Of a DNA stretch of 64,000 nucleotides, positions 55,764-64,000 are shown one piece after another. Below the pieces are notes generated by a model that was not told the DNA's origin, ran no database searches, and saw only the letters and a list, made by a program, of their open reading frames with translations. The stretch lies in the NCBI GenBank assembly GCA_022605405.1, contig JABYQQ010000001.1:496001-560000 (forward strand). Reading direction: 5' to 3'. The translations under genes were made by a program, and so were the position numbers. This stretch comes from Earliella scabrosa. Its lineage: Eukaryota; Basidiomycota; Agaricomycetes; Polyporales; Polyporaceae. Each line of letters begins with the position of its first letter. Position 1 is the first letter of the stretch.

Positions 55764-58700
55764 ATTCTAGAGGTCTCTACGTTGGTGAGTGGTGCATTGC
55801 TTTCCTTGGTGTGGGTGCGAGGACTTGAGGCTGACTTGCTGTTTCCCAGAGCGCGTCGAATCCACTTGCGGTTGCGGGTGTCATTGAAGTCTCTCTGGGC
55901 TTCTTCATCGCCTTGCATGCGAATCTGTGTGCGATCCAGACTGCGCGTTTCACGAAGATAATGCAATGTATTCATAGCTACGCTCTGCCTCATGCTAGCT
56001 ATGCCTCATGCTAGCTATGCGGCATCATGCATCATAGGTTCATTGAATGTGACAAGAAGAAATGTCGACTGAACATCAAGCTTCAACGGTATCTATAGGG
56101 CTGACGTGCAAGCTGCTCGGATCGGCGTACTGATGCCCACAGACTCGCCATCCTCAGTCCCGGGCTCGACGTCGTCGGATGTTCTGAAGTCAGCCTCCAG
56201 CGCGGCGCCCACCGCTCGACCGTGGCCGCCGTCATCCATACCCGCGAACCAGCCAGCGGCATCCGCCTTCGATGCAAAAGACCCGAACAGTGGCGGATGC
56301 GGTTCCGAGCCATCTAGCGGAGGCTGACTGCAGTTCACGGGAGCTGCCTCCGGCACCTGGTTTCCCCACGGTCCTGGCGCAGAGTCGCGATCCTCGCTGC
56401 CTGGGGGCACGTCAGCGGCGGGACTCGCGCTACCGGTTCGCTCCGGCTTCTATCGCCGCCACCGCGCGTCCTACTCAGGCTGCAGCTGGTAAGTAAGCCC
56501 TTCTGCTAGCCATGGCGGGGAACGAGTGCGACACGCTGCATGCGCATGTTGCGCATATGCCGCGTACGTCCTCCGAACGCGCGGACTTATGTAGGCGGGG
56601 GATCCTCCAACGGGCAGCGGGCACTTGCTCGGCTGCGGACGCGGGTGCGGACGCGTCCACTTCCGCTTCCACTTCGTTCTTCCCTCCGAGTCTTCCTCTT
56701 TCTCTTCCTTTCCAGTCGCTGCCCGCGCAGCCGGGCCTCACTCAGGCTCACGACTCGCGCCACAGCGTGTGTGAAGCCTGAGCTTGGTGGGCAGCCTGCC
56801 TCCGCTTCGCGAAGCGGACGCAGAAGACCGCGTCGAGGTTGGGCCCTGCGCTCCTGCAGGCTGCAGTCTCCGCGGCCGTGGGCCCGTTCTCCCCATTTTT
56901 TCTTTTCAAGTTGCGCCGCGCCGGTCTCGCCGCATACCTCTTCGGTCGACGTCGCGTCATGGTGCATGCTGCGCGGCAGTGGGTTCGGGATCGGATCCGT
57001 CTGGTCGCAGCCCCCACCGCTCGGTGTTCGACATGCGACGCCAGGCCGTTGCACGCTGAACGGCGCGCGCGGACGCCTGCTTCGTGCGATCGTCTTCCAA
57101 GAATGGCGGGCAAGTAGGTCGCGGAGGGAAGCGCACCGCGCTGCGCGAGGTCGATGACGTCGCGCACGCATTAGCGGCGCCCTCCGAGTCTTCATCCAGA
57201 AGATCAAGTGCAGCCGATGTCGAGCGGCCTTCGCGCTCGCAGCAGGCACTCTGCATATGTATTCATGCAGATACTTTGCGCCCGCGCGCGGCGAGCCGAC
57301 CGCTCGGAGAAGACGAAGACGAGAAGCGGGACGAGAAGCACGGAAAGCGCTCCTTCGGTCCGAGCTCCTGTGGCTTCGTGGGCTTCGTGGGTTCGATGGA
57401 CGAGGGTTGGTTGCCGGATGGGCTTGTCCGCCGCCATCGATCGACGCGCTCTGCCGCACACGGACACGGACTTGCATTGCAATTGCGAGGAATCACTGGG
57501 ATTGCGCGCGAGTTCGAGTTCCTCCGGATGCCACGACCCATATCCTCCGTTGTTGGGTGCCTGGTGACGGCGCGAGGCGAGCCACAGTACACAGGAACCG
57601 AACATACCTTGGCCAACTCTCGGAAGATTGGGAGCGACGGATTTTGGAAGCCTCATGTCGCGACATACTTCCGACCCATGGGCCATGCTGAGGCCCGGCC
57701 GCATGCACGGCGCGCGATGCGAGGCGTATGTCGGCTTGTTCCGACACACATGCGCGCGCACTCACCGCTCAGCGCTCAGCGCTCAGCGCTCAGCGTTCAA
57801 CCTTCGACCATCATCCAGTGGGGGCTCGGAGTTTGAGCGCACCTTCTGCGTACTTCCGTTGGTGCTCCGCCTCACTGGGCTACGAACGTTGGCAAGGATG
57901 CACGTACGAAGATCCCGGCCAAACTCGCGGGACCGTTCCGACCTTGTCTTGCCAACTTCCAAGCATCCCACGCCCCCATCCGCCCCATCGACCTCTTCCA
58001 TCCATGATCCCGCCGCATCTTCGCATACTCAGCAGCATCAAGGTTACTGCAAGCTCAACCACCACGCGGCTCCCACTGCAGTCCGCACGCCGCGGGAACG
58101 CGTGCCTCTCCCCTCTCCCCCCTCCCTTCTCATGCTCTCCGTTCTCACCCCCCGCCCCGTCTGCGAGCTGAGCCGTCCGACTCGGGCAGTCGCGCCTCCC
58201 ACTGCTCGTCCATCCAGGCACTCCTCTGCGCTCTGCTCTCCGTTCTCCCGAGTCGCTGCCTGTCTTCCATGCGTCTGCCTTCCCTGTAGCAGACATGCTT
58301 GTGCGACAGGATCCCCGCCCCATCATCCTCGCACCAGTCCCGGGCTTCCGAGCGATCTTGCATGCGCCTAGTGGACTCGGACCTGACGGAGCTACCAGTA
58401 CTTACAGGGGACTCGACGAGGATCGCGCGACCCTCGGGACACCAGGCCTCAGCCCTCAAAACCCAGCTGTGGACGGTGAACATCGCGGCGCGCGGCCGTC
58501 CCCAGCAGTGCCAGTACGCATCGCCGGGACTCTCGTATGTTTTCTCAGGCAGCGCCGAGCCTTCTGCTCTTCGCGCCGGAAGCTTCCAAAGAACCTGGCC
58601 TTGGAGTGAAGTTGACAGCACGTTCGCGCGCCGCTCTCATCCCCACGCCGACTTCGTACTTACCTGAAGCTCGGACTGGCACCGGGTTTCGCCTCGTTCT

Positions 58701-61700
58701 CAGCGATCGACTCGAACTAACTGCGCGGTATGACACGCATTCATGGAGCACACTGGAAGCCAGGCGAAGACGGTGACGTCAAGGTCGTCACGACAAGGCC
58801 ATGGCGAGAGGTTAAGCTTGAGCTTCAAGTTGGGAGCAAGTTCTCGTATGACATACGTTGTGAGTGCGACGCACTGTTCTTAGCGCGATTGACTGCTTAC
58901 GCGCATATGTACAGCTCGCGAACGACGGTGACGTGATGGCTCCCCGCCGTCATGCATATACGTATACTCCGAAGAGCAAGTTCCTGACGACATGCACAAG
59001 CTGTAGGAGCATGCTGTAGCAGGGCTCGGGCACGCTGTGCCGTACCACAGGAATCGCAAATGACGCATGATGGAAACGGATTGGCTAGCGGCTGCCGCCA
59101 CAAAACATAAACACACCACAGCGCGACGACCAGCACTCGGACTCTCGGAGGTCGGGACGGCACCTTGAAGATCGCAGGATCCCGCAGAGAGGCAGAGAGG
59201 CACAGAGAGGGTGACGACGATCGCGGGTGCCCCCTCCGATCGTGATTCCCCCGCCCGCATCCCGATCCCAATGGAGACAAAGTCTCCACAGATCGGACGC
59301 GTTCAACTTGGATCGGACACTGTGCGATTGCAAGCCACCCATGTCTGGGTCGTGTACGTCTGCCCGATCGAGGTGCGCGTCGATCGTGATCAGCCCTCGG
59401 GCCTCGGGCTCGGAGGCGGAGGGCCGGGTTCCCCCTCGTTCGATCCGAGTCTGAGTCCGAGTATTCGACGCGTCGATGGTGGAACGGTTGGATGCAACAG
59501 TGTGCGATGCGCGCGGAGGCGAGGGTGCCAGTGCGACAAGAACTTGAAGTAGTAGTTGCGTGCGCGTTTCCGAGTCGTGACCACCGCTGTCCATCCTGCA
59601 GTGTGCAACAGTCTCTAGCATTCGATTCCGACCATGGTACGGCAGTGAACTTTGCGAGCCAGGATGCCAGCGACCACTGTGTCCGCGCCGGCGCCCATGC
59701 ACGCCTCACCCAGACCACAGAAGGTGGAAAGAAGCAAGCTGGAAGAAAGCAAGAAAACACGAAGTGGCGATCGGATCCGAGCAGTGTTCACAGAGATATC
59801 GCGCTGACTTTGGAAGCTGGAAGCTGGAAGATTCGACTCATCGGACTCGGGAGTCGGATGGAAGGCGAGGTCGGACTTCGGACGACACTTGAATACTTGT
59901 GGCAAGGGGTCCATATGTCCGCGACGTTTAGCTTCCTGTCCCCTCGGATGTGAATGTGGCCCGTGTCTAGAGAGAAATTTGCCCGCTGTTAGATTTCATT
60001 GATGTCCGCATAATATTGCAAAACGGTCCCTAGACTGGGAGATACTCGTCCGCCTCGTGGGAGATATTTGCCCGTCGTCTGGCGCTTTTCTGTCCGCTGC
60101 TTATTGCATTTCTGTCCGGCCTAGCTGGAACTCCTCTTCCAGAGCACCTATGCCCTAGAAAAAGGTGCCATTCAAAAGGTACCATCGAGTACATATACAG
60201 AAAATCATTCTCAGGGGAAGAAATGCCTTGATCCCGTTGTCTAGCCCAACGCAGAGTACCAGCGCCCGTTGGAAGTCAAGAGCGCTAAGCTTCGTCGGGA
60301 TAGCGGCGGGAGGAGGGCGGGGAAGCGCCATTAGTCGGGTATGGCTGGGATGCCATACATGGTAGGCCATCGGTGAAGAAGCGCCGGTGGACCATCGAAA
60401 TGTTGTACCGTACTCCTACTCGAACGAAGCATTTTCACAACATATCAATAATTTTCCCGAGGTCAGGGCTGTACATAGTGCTAGTGTACCAAGTTTGACG
60501 TGGAACGGATGGCAGGGGAGGGCGCTGTAGGTGCTCCGGACAGTTGGTCGATCTCACGGGACAAGAAGCTAAACGCGGGGGACACATGTCCTTTTTGCAT
60601 ACTTGTGGTCAAGTCACCTTGAGCTTGCGCTCAAACTCGTCGACGTCACAGCGGCATCATCGAGAGCTGAGCGAGACAGACAATGAATCAGAGTCAATTG
60701 AAGCTTCAAGCTTCCAGGTTCATTACACGGTAAAGGGTAACTAGCTACGGAGCAACTACACAGCGGACTGACGGATAGCGACATGGACGTACTAGACGTA
60801 GACGTAGACGTAGAAGGGGAAGAAACGGCTGATGAAAGATGGTGACGGGGGAGCATGTACACATACAGAAGACGATCATGAATGCGCGCGAGCTACTACT
60901 TACTACTACTAGAGCGGAGTGCTTCGAAGCGAGACGACGGGGATGGCGAAAGCGGAGGAGGGTCGAGAGGAATGACATGGTAACGGTCGTATGGTCGTAT
61001 GGTACGTATGCTGATATGGTACGGGAACGGGATCTGGAACGCGACGTCATGAACATGAAGGGATCCGGAGGGAAAAACAGCGGAGACTCGAGAGACGGAG
61101 AACGAGTGCACATGGAGGACCACCGACATCTATGCATAACATGGCGTACAAATACACAAAACACACAAGACACATTACCGCGAGACCGCGAGGCTGCGTT
61201 TCGCGTTGGCATTAAGCTTTAGCGTTTCCCTTGGACGATCTGCGCACGGAACCCCGACTGCGCGCACCTCCCCCCACTCCTCCGCTCGCGCTTTCGGGTT
61301 TCAACTTTCTGGAAGAATGCACAGGGGTCATGGACATGTGGAGGATCCGGACGCACGAGCACCCCATGACGCACGACCACGACACCGACACAGCGCGCGC
61401 GATCCTGCGCCCCGGCGCGTACCACATACCACCCAAACGCGAACGCGAACGCGCGCAGCGCCAAGGTGGTGGCGTGTAGTTTGCTTGTGTGTGTGTGAGC
61501 GACGAAGGGGGGAAGGGGGCTAATGCGAGCCCGAGACGACAGCGACAGCGAGATGCGCCGATGTCGAGGCCGTGGCGACCGGAGCGTAGGGCGCATGCGG
61601 TGAGTTTGAGTTTGCGAAGACGCGACGTGTGCGAGATGGCGATGCTGCGATCCGGAGCGACGTGGAAGAACTTAGAAGGTACTAGTAGAGCGCGGGGGGC

Positions 61701-62591
61701 AGGTGAACCCGGAGAACAAGGAAGCTCGGGCTCGGAGACGGATACGGAGACGGAGGAGAAGGGAACGGTGACGGTGATAGGGCGCGGAGAGATGAAGGCG
61801 GTGGAGGCGTGAGCGGAGTGGAAGCGTGGAGGCGCATGGAAGTGATGGACGTGATGATGATCCTAAGATATCTAGCTGATACAGTTTGGGGGGAGGGAGA
61901 GGGCTCCGGAGGCGCAAGATGCGAGATGCGAGACGGACGGACGATGGGCGATGGGAGCCGGGAACAGCAGATGCATGTGGTGAACGAACGGCGCGTCCTT
62001 CGTGGAATGATGAGAACGGGGGGAGACGACCGCGCGGTGGGTTTGTGACGAAGCCCGATGGCGGAGCGACAAGAGTGGTCAACCGTCGAGCCGGGGAGTC
62101 GGACTGCGAGAAAGGAGGGGGGTTAAGGAGGATGCCAACGGGCAACTGGAGGGCCGACAAACAGGGTAATGCGCAGCGCGGGCAAAAGACATGCATGCGA
62201 TTTCGATTCCGACACTGGGACTGGGAACGAGGGAAACACCACACACGTCACCCCTCCTTCCCTCTGCAGGCTCGTTCTTCGAAGTTCGCGGCGTCAGGAA
62301 GAAGGAAGATGAGGAAGAGCGGTCGGGGCGTATCGCGCGCGTGCGTCCAGCACCAGCCTGCCCCAGCAGCTTCCACACCACGACCATCACCCCAACTCCG
62401 ACAGAGCAGCCAGCTTCCCGGCGAGCCGTCCGAGGAGAAGCTTCAAGCATCTACCTCCGACGCGGGCGCTGGCACGCGCGCGCGCCTCCATCCGTCCGAT
62501 CGTGCCTTTCCTTGCGCAGTGCTTCTCCGACCTTCACCTTCACCTGCTCCTCGTTCCATTCGACAATGTGCCTGCGGTTTTCGCGCGCGTC
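55764..62591. other. Long gene-poor region
   Basis: Nearly 7 kb with many overlapping open frames on both strands, caused by high GC content, but none shows domain motifs, consistent introns or a start with leader. Visible elements are short repeats: four GCTCAGC units at 57767, a TACTACTACT-rich stretch near 60895, and the motif GAAGCTTCAAGCTTC near 60700. The stretch 60150-60560 and the AT-richer 59950-60130 block (repeated TTTGCCCG / TCTGTCCG phrases) are different in composition from the flanks. Non-coding RNA or relic mobile DNA are possible; I cannot support either. Confidence 0.35.
57767..57794. repeat. Tandem GCTCAGC x4
   Basis: Four perfect 7 bp units followed by a degenerate GTTCAAC. 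It lies within an otherwise featureless GC-rich region. Confidence 0.85.
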
Positions 62592-63646
62592 CTACTTGAC
62601 GATGACCCGGCGCGTGTGTTTGCCCGCTCGCCTGCGCGCATTGTGCGGCGTCGGCCGGCGCCACGCCTCGTCGTCGTCGTCCTCGACGACCATCGCCTCG
62701 CCCCCTCCCCCACCACCTCCTACTCCCACTCCTCCTCCCGCCGCGCGCTCGTGCTCCACGGGGGTCGGCGGGGGGCGGTTGATAGGGTAGCCAGGGTGCG
62801 CGGGGACGCCGGGACCTTGGGGCGACGCCGCGGCAGGCGGGAGGGGGAAGGGCGGGGGTGCGTGCGTGCGCGGGGACGTTGCGTGCGGTGGGGGCGGCGG
62901 AGGGGGGAGGTTCGCTACTGTCGGGGGCGCACGCTCGTGCGGGTGGGGGTGTGGGTGAGGATGATGGGGGTGCGCGGGGAGCGAGGGCGCGCGGGGATGG
63001 CGGTGGCGGTGTGTTGGGGAGGGGACACCAGGGCCCGAGGTCGGGGTGAGGGCGGAGGGGGTCGGGACACTGCTGGAGGTCGCGCCACCGACGGAGCCGG
63101 GATGGGAGAGGGTGTCGATCTCGAGGCGGAGGCGGACGATTTCTTTTCCTGCTTGCGCGAAGAACTTGCGCTCCTCGCGCTCGAAGAAGCCGCTCGTTGG
63201 GCCGGGCTGCATGAGCGGGGGCGCGGGCGGGAAGAGGGCCATGAGCTCGTGGCCGGTGGGCGGGGCGGGGAACTTGCCGCGGGCGGCGAAGGCGCGCTCG
63301 GGGTCGAGGGGGATGTCCACATCTGCGTTGTGGCGCGCGTGAGTAGGGGTTAAGAGGATGGGATGGTGATGGCGGGATCGGGACGCGGGGCAGAAATCAC
63401 ATGGGAGGGTTAATGGTGGCGGAGGGACTTACCGCGAAGCGACGAGGGCGAGAGCGGACGGCGGGGGCGCGAGTTTGTGGGGATGGGGGAGAAGTTGGTC
63501 GTTGCTGGAGGGGGCATGTTTGTCCGAGAGGACGGAAGGACACCGGGTGGAGAGCTGCGATCGCTGGCGGTGGAGGTGCTAGCGGTGGGGGACGAGGAGC
63601 GGGTCATGGCGGACACAGGCCGGAGGTGATATGTAGTAGCAGCCAT
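62592..63646 (-). CDS. Proline-rich protein, conserved-looking ends, unrecognised
   Basis: Exons 63646-63433 and 63322-62592; 314 aa. The 110 nt intron (63323-63432) joins SLRG to DVDIPLDPERAFAARGKF in phase 1. The start MAATTYHLRPVSAMTRSSSP begins a Ser/Pro-rich region. The second exon opens with the most ordered segment, PPTGHELMALFPPAPPLMQP and GFFEREERKFFAQAGKEIVR with LRLEID, a likely amphipathic or short coiled helix. A long Pro/His-rich linker and a glycine run follow. The protein ends with a basic block, RRPTPHNARRRAGKHTRRVI. The order of compact helix, low-complexity linker and basic tail suggests a nucleic-acid or nuclear adaptor protein, but this is inference. I recognise no named family. 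Confidence 0.6.
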
Positions 63647-64000
63647 GGCAGGGGGCGTGCGCGAGGAGGAGGGGTATGCTCGGAGAAAGCGAGCGCTGGA
63701 CTGGAGAGTGGGAAGGGGGGAGGGGGTGGGCCGGAGGGGTGGGCTTATAAGGTGGGGGAGGACGGAGAAAGGGGACAAATGGGACGGTCGCATAAGGTTG
63801 TCATGGGCCGGGGCGGTGTGCTCTGGCGAGAATATCGGGAGGAGTTCTTGGACGGAGAGAGAGAGGCGCTGGGGCCGGCATCTTTTGGAGAGGGCGCAAA
63901 GTCAGCGAGGGACAGGACGTCGACTTCGGGGCGAGCGAGCAGATTCTCGCGAGGCCAGCGTCCTTCCACGCTAGACTCCTGCCATATCCGGCACGCGCCT
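63647..64000. other. Window end, upstream of the proline-rich gene
   Basis: 354 bp. A TATA-like GGCTTATAAGG on the plus strand (CCTTATAAGCC on the minus) at about 63745 lies 100 bp upstream of the ATG at 63646 and probably belongs to that gene. Open frames reaching the window edge have no recognisable content. Confidence 0.4.

Noticed and set aside
56587..57477. 296-codon minus frame, the longest in the 56-58 kb region
   Set aside because: Arg/Ser/Ala-rich composition with overlapping long frames on both strands shows a GC effect; no motif or splice logic.
61672..62790. Overlapping long frames on both strands
   Set aside because: Arg/Pro/Ser-rich shadows in GC-rich DNA, partly antisense to the proline-rich gene.
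1..64000. CRISPR array, bacterial operon signals, retrotransposon or viral genes
   Set aside because: None seen; the window is a eukaryotic nuclear sequence with spliceosomal introns.

Overview
The window is nuclear DNA of a basidiomycete, most likely a wood-decay Agaricomycete. The evidence is dense genes with short GT-AG introns (mostly 44-80 nt), CT-rich leaders with TATA boxes, and families typical of these fungi: HET, DUF6534-type membrane proteins, GPI-anchored GH16, CFEM, agaricomycete F-box proteins and a heme-thiolate peroxidase. I rebuilt gene models by hand, choosing splice sites that keep phase and restore family motifs. None has transcript support.

Layout. 1-7 kb holds housekeeping genes: a HET protein cut by the window edge, a TPR-J co-chaperone (DNAJC7 type), a mitochondrial Oxa1-type insertase and a small DUF202 membrane protein. 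8-25 kb is a duplicated accessory block: a GH16 glucanase with a changed catalytic residue, two tandem DUF6534-type genes, a second GH16 gene whose first intron carries a 2,240 bp long-TIR mobile element with an 8 bp target duplication, and three tandem copies of an unrecognised gene with a decayed GH16 3' end between copies 2 and 3. 26-32.6 kb is a minus-strand run: an F-box protein that appears to read through into WD40 repeats and carries a frameshift, a secreted GPI-anchored cysteine protein, a CFEM gene with a premature stop, a decayed HAD hydrolase and a Pex39-like protein. 32.6-37.5 kb has no supported gene.

37.5-53 kb is again gene-dense: a Cdc20/Fizzy-type APC/C activator, a chloroperoxidase/peroxygenase-family enzyme, a Nudix hydrolase, two paralogous single-pass membrane proteins with PPxY-like tails flanking an F-box gene, and a Dcn1-type neddylation factor. 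53-64 kb is sparse, with an EthD-domain protein at 55.3 kb and an unrecognised conserved-looking proline-rich protein at 62.6-63.6 kb.

The genes do not form one pathway. Several touch ubiquitin-like control (two F-box proteins, Cdc20-type activator, Dcn1), but that looks like family abundance, not a cluster. The most informative biology is at 8-25 kb, where segmental duplication, pseudogene formation and a young foldback element meet.
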